Shown: one piece after another, positions 1 through 7,285 of the stretch
How the letters are laid out: each line of letters opens with the position of its first letter
Position numbering within the stretch: the stretch's first letter is position 1
Assembly (NCBI GenBank): GCA_900542355.1
Contig: UQNE01000008.1
Location: 1-64,000 of the forward strand
Length of the DNA stretch: 64,000 bases
DNA from: an uncultured Bacteroidales bacterium
GTDB taxonomy: Bacteria; Bacteroidota; Bacteroidia; Bacteroidales; Paludibacteraceae
Direction: 5' to 3'
Notes under the pieces: generated by a model
Told to the model about the DNA's origin: nothing
The model's database searches: none
Seen by the model: only the letters and a program-made list of their open reading frames with translations
Made by a program: the position numbers and the translations under genes

Positions 1-211
1 AGTTTTGGCAACCAAGGGTTAAACCCCCGCCGTTATTGGCAGCCGAACCGATACACCATTGGTTCGTCGTCGCATTTGCGTACTGCCACAAGGCATTGTC
101 CGTTGCGTCCTCAAAGCCCGTGGAATACGGCAGCGTCGTACTGCTCTGCGCTATCGCACCCACGCTCAAGAGACACGCCAACAAGACCGAAAAGAGTTTG
201 TTTTGCCTCAT
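1..211 (-). CDS. secreted protein, N-terminal part only (cut by window edge)
   Basis: Reading the minus strand from the ATG at 211 gives an open frame of 70 codons running off the window. It begins MRQNKLFSVLLACLLSVGAI and is followed by AQSSTTLPYSTGFED, so there is a clear signal peptide with likely cleavage after AIA. The mature start (PYSTGFEDATDNALWQY, then NQWCIGSAAN) resembles the opening of choice-of-anchor J / cleaved-adhesin type beta-sandwich domains of secreted Bacteroidales proteins; that family assignment is inference from a short stretch. A well-formed promoter sits at 377-407, giving a leader of about 160 nt that contains a 9-bp-phased CTAG array. The plus-strand open frames across this stretch are shadows. 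Confidence 0.7.
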   Translation of the reverse strand, partial: MRQNKLFSVLLACLLSVGAIAQSSTTLPYSTGFEDATDNALWQYANATTNQWCIGSAANNGGGLTLGCQN

Positions 212-282
212 AATCGTAATGTTTTTAGTTTATATTTATTCTCTATGTCTATATTTTTGTACCTATCGTGCCATTCATACCT

Positions 283-360
283 TTATCTATCCTCCTATTC
301 CCATAGTTCCTCTAGATCTTCTAGATTCCCTAGACCTTCTAGTCCTCCTAGTTTCCTATC
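283..360. repeat. degenerate 9-bp array with CTAG boxes (array A)
   Basis: CTAG occurs at 312, 321, 330, 339 and 348, exactly 9 bp apart, with CTAT or ATAG variants at about 287, 295, 303 and 356. The sequence between boxes is pyrimidine-rich and not conserved. It lies in the leader of the gene at 1-211. Similar arrays lie at 3229-3313, 35919-35986 and 55614-55678. Confidence 0.75.
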
Positions 361-376
361 CAAAAATAAAACCTCG

Positions 377-407
377 CAAAGTTACTGCAAAAAAACGACT
401 TGTGCAA
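377..407 (-). promoter_or_regulatory. Bacteroidetes-type promoter for the secreted protein at 1-211
   Basis: On the minus strand a -33 TTG (405-407) and a -7 TAACTTTG (377-384) are separated by exactly 20 bp. This is the known Bacteroidetes primary sigma factor pattern TTG-N19/20-TANNTTTG. Confidence 0.7.
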
Positions 408-551
408 TAGTCTTTTGTATTTTATTGTTCAAAAAGTTGTTTTTTCTGCCCGATTGCTTTCTTTTTGTTTGCTTTTCCTTCTCTTTTTATGCCCTTTATT
501 CATTTTATGTATTTTTATGCCCCCCCCCTCCCCCTATATCTGCAACATTAT

Positions 552-619
552 GCATTCTGCATTGAGCAAGTGTTCTCGTCGCGGGCTTGCCAAGCCCGCA
601 TATTCTGCATTGAGCGAAG
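552..619. repeat. palindromic element (copy 1) between short direct repeats
   Basis: A perfect 8-bp stem with a 3-nt loop, GCGGGCTTGCCAAGCCCGC, lies at 581-599. It is flanked by near-identical direct repeats containing ATTCTGCATTGAGC (about 555-568 and 603-616). The same palindrome, with a similar left flank (AAGTGTYCTCG), recurs at 55848-55866, which suggests a REP-like family rather than a local terminator; there is no T tract. Confidence 0.6.
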
Positions 620-783
620 CTATAGTCTAATCATACTCTCATCATTATCTCGTCATTATCAATGGCATACTACATAAAATCACCGTCGAGCAACGACCGA
701 GTCGCTACCGCATCACCTACAGAGGATATACATAGGAGTACTTCGCGTAACCGAGTCAACCAATCTCAGTATTAAGGCACAAT

Positions 784-810
784 TTGGTCAACCTTTTTCA
801 GGACGACACA
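784..810 (+). repeat. solitary IS-end-like sequence, copy A
   Basis: The stretch contains GGTCAACCTTTTTCAGGACG and ends in ACACA. The identical 27 bp lies at 48019-48045 and 22 bp of it lie inverted at 29637-29658. Read outward it ends in CA, as many IS ends do (TG...CA). No transposase is nearby, so this is a remnant or a MITE-like end. Confidence 0.55.
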
Positions 811-831
811 AAGTACCATCTCTGACGGACT

Positions 832-886
832 ATATACGGTACATATACGGTACATATACGGTAGATATACGGTACATATACGGTAG
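832..886. repeat. 11-bp tandem repeat, five units
   Basis: Five consecutive units of ATATACGGTAS start at 832, 843, 854, 865 and 876; only the last base varies (C, C, G, C, G). The 11-bp period is close to one helical turn. It lies just after the IS-end-like sequence and 188 bp downstream of the stop of the DUF486 gene. Confidence 0.85.
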
Positions 887-1073
887 ATAATACTGTTTTT
901 GTAATACTTTTGTAAGGGGTATAATCCAAAACCGAACCTATTTGCTGCCAAAAAACTCCCACCGTGCCGTTTCGTACATACAAAAAGGGCTGCCCGACTA
1001 TTCCGTCAGACAGCCTCTCGCTACTCTCCACACCGCGTCCTGCTACCGCGCAGCAGGGCAAACCTTATGCAGC

Positions 1074-1442
1074 CTATTTGAACCCGAACACAAAGTACAC
1101 GGCAAGAATCAAAAACACGGCAGCCACCAAGTGATTCCAACGCAACTCCGTGTGAAACGCCACCATCGAGAAAATTACGAATACCGTTAGTGTGATAACC
1201 TCTTGAATTACTTTTAGTTGCATCAGGCTAAACGGTCCTCCGTTTCCCTCAAAACCAATCCGGTTGGCAGGCACTTGCAAGCAGTACTCGAAGAAGGCTA
1301 TACCCCATGAGAACGCAATCACCGCAATCATCGGCCATTTCTGGAACCAACTCATCTCGCCCAATTTTAAGTGCCCGTACCATGCCAGGGTCATAAACAC
1401 ATTCGAGCAAATAAGCAGTAATACAGTATAAACTCCGTTCAT
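1074..1442 (-). CDS. DMT-superfamily small membrane protein (DUF486)
   Basis: A 122-residue, very hydrophobic protein with four predicted membrane segments (about residues 4-22, 34-52, 70-95 and 100-120). The sequence MTLAWYGHLK near the start, the central AFFEYCLQVPANRIG and the closing AVYFVFGFK are typical of the DUF486 family, which belongs to the drug/metabolite transporter superfamily. Length matches the family (about 110-120 residues). No substrate is known for the family. It starts 7 bp downstream of the ttcA stop on the same strand, so the two are probably co-transcribed. Confidence 0.85.
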   Translation of the reverse strand: MNGVYTVLLLICSNVFMTLAWYGHLKLGEMSWFQKWPMIAVIAFSWGIAFFEYCLQVPANRIGFEGNGGPFSLMQLKVIQEVITLTVFVIFSMVAFHTELRWNHLVAAVFLILAVYFVFGFK

Positions 1443-1449
1443 TTTTCTA

Positions 1450-2265
1450 CTATTTAGTTTTATTGTTTTGTAGTTCTTCTCGTTCTATAGCACCCCATAT
1501 CGAGTCCCGCACATTGGGGTTGAGTGCCTCCAGTTGCCTCACCATCTGTTTCATTACCGTGCGACTGCTCTCTTTCTCAAACGGACAGAGTTGCTTCTGC
1601 TTCTCATACTTCCGTAGCACTGCATAGCGGGCAAGGTCGCGCTCCTCTATCAGGCATAGCGGCCGAATCAGTTCTATCGGCATCTTATCCAGTGCAAGGC
1701 TTGGCAAAATAGTCGTGAATGACCCTTGAAACACCAGGTTCATCAGCAATGTCTCTACGATGTCGTCCTTGTGGTGCCCCAAGGCAATCTTGTTGCAACC
1801 CAACTCCTGCGCTACATCAAACAACGCCTTGCGCCTGTACCAAGAGCATAAAAAACAGGGGTCTTTCTGTTTGTGTGCAGTGGCTGCGTCCTGCCCCGCA
1901 TAAGCCTCGTTGTTGATTTCCGTATCTCGCACCACCAGCGGTACCTTGTATTCGGCGCAGAAACGCTCTAAGTAACCCGTATCAGAGATGTACGCACGCT
2001 CACGCACACGCACATGAACGGCAGTTACCTTAAATCGCGGCACAAAGATTTGCGCACGCTGCCCCAATAGTTCCACCAGCGCAAGGCTGTCCTTCCCCCC
2101 GCTCAGACCGATAAGGATATGGTCGCCGTCGCCTATCAACCCATAGTCGGCACAAGCCTTGTGAAACCGCTTCGTCAACCTGCGTTGCAGTTTCTCCGTT
2201 TCTATTTGCTCCTCGCTCTTCTGCCTATCCGGACTCTTTATTATATGGTTGCTCTGTCTATCCAT
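1450..2265 (-). CDS. ttcA: tRNA 2-thiocytidine synthetase, TtcA family
   Basis: TtcA adenylates C32 of certain tRNAs and transfers sulfur to make 2-thiocytidine. The PP-loop ATP-pyrophosphatase motif SGGKDS is at residues 55-60 and a GHHKDD motif is near 163-168. The Fe-S-binding cysteines expected from E. coli TtcA (a CxxC pair plus a later Cys) are all present: C137 and C140 in PCFLC, and C227 in LCPFE. At 271 residues it is somewhat shorter than the proteobacterial enzyme. The first 30 residues are charged and poorly conserved, so the true start could be a little further in. DUF486 follows on the same strand. Confidence 0.9.
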   Translation of the reverse strand: MDRQSNHIIKSPDRQKSEEQIETEKLQRRLTKRFHKACADYGLIGDGDHILIGLSGGKDSLALVELLGQRAQIFVPRFKVTAVHVRVRERAYISDTGYLERFCAEYKVPLVVRDTEINNEAYAGQDAATAHKQKDPCFLCSWYRRKALFDVAQELGCNKIALGHHKDDIVETLLMNLVFQGSFTTILPSLALDKMPIELIRPLCLIEERDLARYAVLRKYEKQKQLCPFEKESSRTVMKQMVRQLEALNPNVRDSIWGAIEREELQNNKTK

Positions 2266-2535
2266 ATTCCCTATTGTGTAGTTGTTGTATTAGTTATTCG
2301 TTTCCCGTAATCGCTCTTAAACCTGCCATCCACTCTGCCTCTACCCATCATTCTTCTATCTTCTACCTATCCTCCTCCCTTTCTCTGCCCGCTTGTTGTA
2401 CTATTTCGTAGTCGCTCCATACCCTGCTCGGAGCAAAGTACCCCCTTTTTCCGACTGCAAAGGTACAAAAAAACACCTAAATAGCACCCAAAAATGAGAA
2501 AAATGCATTTTTTCTCACTTTTTTCTCTAAAATAT

Positions 2536-2566
2536 TTGGTCATATCAAAAAAAAGCAGTAATTTTG
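2536..2566 (+). promoter_or_regulatory. promoter of the tRNA cluster
   Basis: TTG at 2536-2538 and TAATTTTG at 2559-2566 are spaced by exactly 20 bp. The tRNA-Gly gene begins 41 bp further on. Confidence 0.75.
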
Positions 2567-2607
2567 CACCCGCTTTCGAGAAGGAAGCAAGTGGTCTTAC
2601 ACAAATT

Positions 2608-2680
<73 letters not shown>

Positions 2681-2723
2681 CTGAGAGCAGGACTTTGTTC
2701 CTGCTTTTTTACTCTAAAAATGC

Positions 2724-2805
2724 GCCCGAATGGCGGAATTGGTAGACGCGCTCGTTTCAGGTGCGAGTGTTGAGAGACGTGCAGGTTCGAGTCCTGTTTC
2801 GGGCA
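2724..2805 (+). tRNA. tRNA-Leu (anticodon CAG)
   Basis: An 82-nt class II tRNA with acceptor arms GCCCGAA/TTCGGGC, discriminator A, D arm TGGCGGAATTGGTAGAC, anticodon loop TTCAGGT (CAG) and a long variable arm around GTTGAGAGAC. CCA is not encoded. It lies 43 bp after tRNA-Gly. Confidence 0.95.
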
Positions 2806-2825
2806 CAACTACACAGAGTAAAAGT

Positions 2826-2968
2826 GATCTTTAGACATAGCGGAAAGACGCTAACGCGTTAGATAATAGGGACAGGGGTTCCGAAAAAGAACTTAGGTTC
2901 TAAAGATCTGACGAATGGAGGTGCGAAGCCGATTACTACTCATTGCAATATCCCTGCAATCCCGAGTA
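2826..2968 (+). ncRNA. candidate structured RNA between two tRNA-Leu genes
   Basis: The 272 bp between the Leu tRNAs is not coding and is rich in helices. A perfect 10-bp stem GATCTTTAGA (2826-2835) with TCTAAAGATC (2899-2908) encloses hairpins TAGCG-GAAAGA-CGCTA (2838-2853) and GTTC-CGAAAAA-GAAC (2878-2892). A further hairpin joins TACTC-ATTGCA to TGCAAT-GAGTA (2937-2968). No known family was recognised. It may be a separate RNA or a processed part of the polycistronic tRNA transcript. Confidence 0.35.
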
Positions 2969-3077
2969 TGACCTATAGGGTACGGAGTGAAAAAAAACAA
3001 AGTGCCGCTGTCTTAGGGAGTGCCAAGGTTGAAGTAGATTATTGCGATGCTCGGCTGCAAGCGCACCCTCCTACGAA

Positions 3078-3161
3078 GCGCAGGTGGTGAAATTGGTATA
3101 CACGCTACTTTGAGGGGGTAGTGGTCGCAAGATCGTGTGAGTTCGAGTCTCATCCTGCGCA
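3078..3161 (+). tRNA. tRNA-Leu (anticodon GAG)
   Basis: An 84-nt class II tRNA: acceptor arms GCGCAGG/CCTGCGC, discriminator A, anticodon stem CTACT/GGTAG with loop TTGAGGG (GAG), a long variable arm (TGGTCGCAAGATC) and T arm GAGTTCGAGTCTC. CCA is not encoded. Confidence 0.95.
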
Positions 3162-3164
3162 CAT

Positions 3165-3205
3165 TAGAGAGAATTGCTTTCAACGGCAGTTCTCTCTTTT
3201 TTTTT
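3165..3205 (+). terminator. intrinsic terminator of the tRNA cluster
   Basis: AGAGAGAATTGC and GCAGTTCTCTCT form a long stem followed directly by a run of nine T. Confidence 0.85.
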
Positions 3206-3228
3206 GATATATAGTCTGCCTGAAATTC

Positions 3229-3313
3229 CTATTCTATATAGATCACCTAGAGCATTTAGAATACATAGATCCTCTAGATCTCCTAGAATATCTATTTCCC
3301 CTAGTTCCCCTAC
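3229..3313. repeat. degenerate 9-bp array with CTAG boxes (array B)
   Basis: CTAG, TTAG, ATAG or CTAT boxes start at 3229, 3238, 3247, 3256, 3265, 3274, 3283, 3292, 3301 and 3310, i.e. exactly every 9 bp for ten units. The array lies between the tRNA terminator and the promoter at 3378-3408. Confidence 0.8.
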
Positions 3314-3377
3314 ATATCAAAAATGCAAACCACACTTAGCAAAATGCATAAATACTACCATAAAAAGATACTTTGTA

Positions 3378-3408
3378 TTGCATAGTTCTGATTTTTGCAG
3401 TACTTTTG
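3378..3408 (+). promoter_or_regulatory. promoter of the PepSY-like lipoprotein gene
   Basis: TTG (3378-3380), a 20-bp spacer and TACTTTTG (3401-3408); the start codon is 43 bp downstream of the -7 box. Confidence 0.75.
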
Positions 3409-3451
3409 CAGCGTAAAACAAAAACTATAACCCTTAAAAACTACACAAACA

Positions 3452-3889
3452 ATGAAAAATCGTATGATTTTGCTCGTGAGCGTATGCGCTCTTTCTCTTA
3501 CCGCTTGTGCAGGAAATGCACAAATCGTTGCGTACAACAATCTGCCGCAACAGGCACAAACTTTCGTAACCACCCATTTCTCGCAAAGCGACATCGCCTT
3601 CATCTTATCGGAGCGCGACGGCTTGCACAACGAGTACGAGGTGCGTTTAAACGACGGAACCAAACTCGAATTTGATTACCAAGGTAACTTGGAGAAAATC
3701 GATTGCCAAACACGCCCCGTGCCGGCGGGTATCGTACCCGCACCGATTGTGGAGTATGTCAATACCAAGCATGCGGGCATGTTTATCGTAGAGTATAGTA
3801 TCGACCGCCGCAAACAGAGCGTCGAACTCAATACCGAAGTAGAAATCGAGTTCGACCGCGCAGGCAACTTCCTTCGTTACGACTGGTAA
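3452..3889 (+). CDS. PepSY-like periplasmic lipoprotein
   Basis: A 145-residue protein with a lipoprotein signal peptide (hydrophobic stretch, then LTAC with C19 as the likely lipidated residue). The mature part has two alternating strand-helix repeats with the pattern YEVRLNDGTKLEFDYQGNLEKID and, at the C-terminus, VELNTEVEIEFDRAGNFLRYDW. This is the signature of the PepSY-like / beta-lactamase-inhibitor-like family (PF11396), common in Bacteroidales. The fold is linked to inhibition or binding of secreted proteins, but this protein's target is unknown. It has its own promoter and is followed 81 bp later by a PspC gene. Confidence 0.8.
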   Translation: MKNRMILLVSVCALSLTACAGNAQIVAYNNLPQQAQTFVTTHFSQSDIAFILSERDGLHNEYEVRLNDGTKLEFDYQGNLEKIDCQTRPVPAGIVPAPIVEYVNTKHAGMFIVEYSIDRRKQSVELNTEVEIEFDRAGNFLRYDW

Positions 3890-3970
3890 TCCCCTCCTGC
3901 TATACAATGCGCTCGCAGAGAGGCTGAATAGACAAGCATAAACAAACAATCAATAAAACATAATAACTCT

Positions 3971-4168
3971 ATGAATGACAAGAAATTAGTTCGCTCTAGC
4001 AACAAAATGCTTGCGGGCGTATGTGCAGGTATCGCTGAGTATTTCGGCATCGACGCCACTTTGGTACGCGTTCTCTATGCGGCGCTGAGTGTATTCTGTG
4101 CCGGCTTTCCCGGGATAATACTCTACATCATCTTAATGATTATTATGCCCCAATCGGACAACTGCTAA
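3971..4168 (+). CDS. PspC-domain small membrane protein
   Basis: A 65-residue protein made almost entirely of one PspC domain: KKLVRSSNKMLAGVCAGIAEYFGID, then a hydrophobic helix with GFPGIILYIILMIIMP. PspC domains in other bacteria take part in phage-shock or envelope-stress sensing. In many Bacteroidetes the PspC domain is fused to the head-GIN membrane protein; here it stands alone, 12 bp before a PadR regulator and the head-GIN protein, so the three probably form one unit. Confidence 0.88.
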   Translation: MNDKKLVRSSNKMLAGVCAGIAEYFGIDATLVRVLYAALSVFCAGFPGIILYIILMIIMPQSDNC

Positions 4169-4180
4169 CCGCTTGTCGCT

Positions 4181-4519
4181 ATGGTCGAGAACATCAAAAG
4201 TCAGATGCGCAAGGGGATATTAGAGTACTGTATCCTCACCATCATCAGTCGCCGCGAAGCGTACGCCTCTGATATTCTGGAGGTTCTCAAAGCGGCAGAC
4301 TTGATAGTGGTAGAGGGCACGCTATACCCGCTCCTGACGCGCATGAAGAACAACGGACTCTTGGCATATCGTTGGCAAGAGTCCACCGACGGACCACCGC
4401 GCAAGTACTATCAACTCACCGACGAGGGGCGCATTTTGCTCGAAGACTTAAAACGCGAATGGGATGCTATCTGCTTATCTATCAACACGATAGTGGACCA
4501 ACATATCGTACAATCATAA
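4181..4519 (+). CDS. PadR-family transcriptional regulator
   Basis: A 112-residue winged-helix protein. MRKGILEYCILTIISRREAYASDILE forms the first helices; GTLYPLLTRMKNNGLLAYRW and GPPRKYYQLTDEGR are the wing and recognition region typical of PadR. Length matches the short (subfamily 2) PadR proteins. It lies between a PspC gene and a head-GIN membrane protein gene, a common Bacteroidetes arrangement in which PadR is presumed to repress its own operon. The ligand is unknown. Confidence 0.9.
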   Translation: MVENIKSQMRKGILEYCILTIISRREAYASDILEVLKAADLIVVEGTLYPLLTRMKNNGLLAYRWQESTDGPPRKYYQLTDEGRILLEDLKREWDAICLSINTIVDQHIVQS

Positions 4520-4531
4520 ACTATATACAAG

Positions 4532-5887
4532 ATGAAAGAGACACGAACCATCAACCTCAACGGGTTGGTTTTCCACATCGACAACGATGCTTATGTAGCC
4601 CTCTCAGGCTATTTGCAGGATATAGAACTGCGCCTGCCTGCCGACGAGAAACAAGAGGTGATGGCTGACATCGAAGCCCGTATAGCCGAACTGCTACAAT
4701 CGGCGTTGTTCGCCAAGAATCAGCAGGTTATCAATATCGAGATGGTCAAAGCCGTACAAGGGCGTATCGGTTCTCCTGCCGACTTTGGTGAGAACAAACG
4801 CCCCAAGGTGAAACATCAAGCCAACAACCAGGGTTGCGGACGCGCTTTGCGCATTGCGCTTACTATATTCTTGATTATCTGCGCCTTACCGGTCTTGTTT
4901 ATCCTGTTTATCATCATCTTTGCTGTGATGATGGGTTTGTTTGGCGCAAGCATAGGAGTAGCCTCCGCCTTTCCCTTGATAGGGATGGATCTCTTCGGTA
5001 ACGCTTGGCTCACCGCAGCGGCTATATTGTGCCTAATCTTGGCAATCGGTATCCCTATTGTGATGATTATCAGTACGATAGTCTCGTATATGCGTACCCG
5101 CCATGCGCCTAAGGCACGCTTTTGGTGGATTAGCCTTATCTTGTGGGTGCTTTCTCTTGTCGGGATAGGTGTGTTGGCTACTCAAGCCGCTAATAACCAA
5201 GGCGGTATAGTATCGCTTATCGAGACTATGCAGCAACTCGATGACGACTACGATTGGGACGACTCTGATGATACACCTATGCAGGCAGAGCAGCGCACCA
5301 TAGAGCCGTTTACCGACATCGACATCCGTGGTTGTGCAGCGATACACCTGATTCCGAGCAACGATTACCAACTGTCGCTGCGGAGCAACTCGCCCGCCGA
5401 TGTTACCACCTCTGTGCGCGATGGCGTCCTCTATATCGAGGTAGCCAACAACCGCTACACCAAAGCCAAAATGGAGATTTCTGTTCCTACGCTGAGTGCT
5501 ATCCGCACGGCAGGAGCCTGCAAGATCACCTGCGACATGCCGCTTGTGGTCGATTCGCTCTTGCTCGATATAGCGGGGGCTACACAAGCCGACCTGCACC
5601 TGCAAGCCCGCTCGCTTACTATCGACAGCAAGGGGGCGAGCGAGTTAGACCTCTCGGGCACGGCAGAGCAAGCCGCTATTAGTCTTAGCGGAGCAGGCTC
5701 GATAGACGCCGAGCACCTGGTAGTGCAAGATATGCATATCAACTGTGCAGGGGCCAGTGAAGCCGAACTCAATGTGCAACGCAGCCTCTGGGCACAAGCC
5801 GCCGGCGCAAGCAAGATTACCTACGAGGGCAACCCCGCTATCAAGCAGAGCATGGCAGTAGGCGGAAGTGTCATTAAACGCGACTAA
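4532..5887 (+). CDS. membrane protein with C-terminal head-GIN (DUF2807) domain
   Basis: A 451-residue protein in three parts. Residues 1-95 form a soluble region (NLNGLVFHIDNDAYVALSGY, then ADIEARIAELL) seen at the start of Bacteroidetes PspC/head-GIN proteins. Residues about 108-225 contain four membrane segments. After an acidic linker (LDDDYDWDDSDD), residues about 255-445 are a beta-helix-like head-GIN domain with repeated short strands rich in GA and GAS motifs. DUF2807 is widespread and of unknown function; topology suggests the C-terminus faces the periplasm. The PspC domain usually fused to such proteins is the separate gene at 3971-4168. It ends 67 bp before a PagL-like gene. Confidence 0.82.
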   Translation: MKETRTINLNGLVFHIDNDAYVALSGYLQDIELRLPADEKQEVMADIEARIAELLQSALFAKNQQVINIEMVKAVQGRIGSPADFGENKRPKVKHQANNQGCGRALRIALTIFLIICALPVLFILFIIIFAVMMGLFGASIGVASAFPLIGMDLFGNAWLTAAAILCLILAIGIPIVMIISTIVSYMRTRHAPKARFWWISLILWVLSLVGIGVLATQAANNQGGIVSLIETMQQLDDDYDWDDSDDTPMQAEQRTIEPFTDIDIRGCAAIHLIPSNDYQLSLRSNSPADVTTSVRDGVLYIEVANNRYTKAKMEISVPTLSAIRTAGACKITCDMPLVVDSLLLDIAGATQADLHLQARSLTIDSKGASELDLSGTAEQAAISLSGAGSIDAEHLVVQDMHINCAGASEAELNVQRSLWAQAAGASKITYEGNPAIKQSMAVGGSVIKRD

Positions 5888-5954
5888 CTACCCGCTCGTA
5901 CATCGAAATAGACACCGATAGATACGCACTAAAATCAACACCGACAGACACACG

Positions 5955-7181
5955 ATGAAAAAACGCCTTGCTCTCTTTTTGCTCGGTTGTGTATGCCTGC
6001 CCCTCTGCGCCGTGGAGACCGATTATCGTCTGTCCCTACGCGCCGGGGCAATTATGCCCGATGGCAAAGTGGATGATATGGTGGGGCAGAAAGGCAAGTT
6101 CGTAGGCCCGTCGTTAGGCGCAGAGTTCGCTGTCGCCTTTCGCCCCGATTGGCGAGCGTTGCACGATTGGAACGATGCCTCTCTCGGAGTATCGCTCGGC
6201 TATTGGTATCTTGGAGAGAATCGTCTGTTGGGCAGTGCCATCACCCCATACCTGTTTATGGATATTCCCTTGGTGCGCTGCCCGCATTTCGTCTTAGGCC
6301 TGCGCCCCGGCATTGGTGCGGCGTTTGTTACAAAGACCTATCGCAATACCGTGCCGGACGGACACCTATACCAAGACCTTACCGATGCCAATCGCAGTAT
6401 CGGCAGTGTCTTCAATTTCTATTTCCCCGAGGCGTTGTATTTGGAGTTCCCTATCCGCAGCGGGTGGAGCCTGCTCGCTGCAGGAGGGTGGTATCATATC
6501 AGCAACGGCAGTATGGTGCAGCCCAACTCGGGATACAACCTATTGTCGGGCGAACTGGGTGCACGCTATTCCGTATCATCGGCCACTACCACACCGCCTG
6601 CCCGGGAGCGTACCATTCTGACTAAACGCTGGGAGGTGGAACTGGCGTTTGCCGGTGGCGGGCGACAGGTCTATTACCAAGACCGACAGACCTTCTTTGC
6701 CTGTGAACTGCAGTTGGCGGCTTATTGGCGGGCGCACCCGATATTCCGTTTGGGCGGAGGCGTCGATGTCTTCTACGACGGAGCATACACCCGCCGTCAG
6801 ACCCGTTTTCAAAAGACCAATCTTGCTGCGGCGCAAGAGGATGGAAGCGACTGTTGGCGTTTGGGCGTGAGCCTGCAACCCGAGTTCGTCGTGGGGCAGT
6901 TCACGGCAGGTTTCCATTTCGGCGTCTATCTGCTCGACCCCGTGAAGAACTTAGAACCGTACACCGAGGCGCAGCAAGCGGAGGGCGGACGGCTCAGCAA
7001 GGGTATATTCTACCGCTACGACCTCCTCAAAGCCGGTTCGGCAGGTAATGCCGATGGTTGGCTCTATACGCAGATAGTCTTGCGCTATCGTCTGCCGTGG
7101 CATCTATTCTTGCAAGGTACCATGAAAGCCCACCTCACCAAGGTCGAGTTCGTCTCCCTCGGCATCGGCACCTACTTCTAA
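5955..7181 (+). CDS. acyloxyacyl hydrolase (PagL-like lipid A 3-O-deacylase)
   Basis: A 408-residue outer-membrane beta-barrel protein with a signal peptide (about residues 1-19). PagL removes the 3-O-linked acyl chain of lipid A. The family motif HISNGS is present with H181 and S183, and E200 in SGELGARYS is a plausible third catalytic residue, though its spacing differs from P. aeruginosa PagL. The N-terminal 205 residues match a PagL-sized barrel. The next 200 residues are again strand-rich and end in a typical outer-membrane FVSLGIGTYF, so the protein holds a second barrel-like half whose role is not evident. It follows the head-GIN gene by 67 bp. Confidence 0.75.
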   Translation: MKKRLALFLLGCVCLPLCAVETDYRLSLRAGAIMPDGKVDDMVGQKGKFVGPSLGAEFAVAFRPDWRALHDWNDASLGVSLGYWYLGENRLLGSAITPYLFMDIPLVRCPHFVLGLRPGIGAAFVTKTYRNTVPDGHLYQDLTDANRSIGSVFNFYFPEALYLEFPIRSGWSLLAAGGWYHISNGSMVQPNSGYNLLSGELGARYSVSSATTTPPARERTILTKRWEVELAFAGGGRQVYYQDRQTFFACELQLAAYWRAHPIFRLGGGVDVFYDGAYTRRQTRFQKTNLAAAQEDGSDCWRLGVSLQPEFVVGQFTAGFHFGVYLLDPVKNLEPYTEAQQAEGGRLSKGIFYRYDLLKAGSAGNADGWLYTQIVLRYRLPWHLFLQGTMKAHLTKVEFVSLGIGTYF

Positions 7182-7232
7182 AGCATTTGTCCTTCCTCCA
7201 TTGTCCTTCTTCCATTGTCCAACAAACAGCGT

Positions 7233-7263
7233 TTGTTTATTCCAAACATTTTGTGTACCTTTG
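7233..7263 (+). promoter_or_regulatory. promoter of gldD
   Basis: TTG (7233-7235), a 20-bp spacer and TACCTTTG (7256-7263), 22 bp before the gldD start. Just upstream (7193-7220) are two and a half copies of a 14/15-bp CATTGTCCTTCYTC repeat. Confidence 0.75.
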
Positions 7264-7285
7264 CACCATATTTTGTTATCCTACA

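Larger units (their letters stand above)
620..1073. other. non-coding spacer with an IS-end-like sequence and an 11-bp tandem array
   Basis: No convincing gene was found. The stretch holds an IS-end-like 27-mer (784-810) and a five-unit tandem repeat (832-886), both listed separately. The minus-strand open frame across 798-1061 is produced by the tandem repeat and has no recognisable domain. Confidence 0.5.

Noticed and set aside
59..565. Plus-strand frames at the window start
   Set aside because: They are antisense to the secreted-protein gene and then cross the CTAG array; the translation is repetitive and Ser/Phe-rich.
2806..3077. Group I intron in the tRNA cluster
   Set aside because: Both flanking tRNA-Leu genes are complete and uninterrupted, and no P/Q/R/S core elements were convincing.
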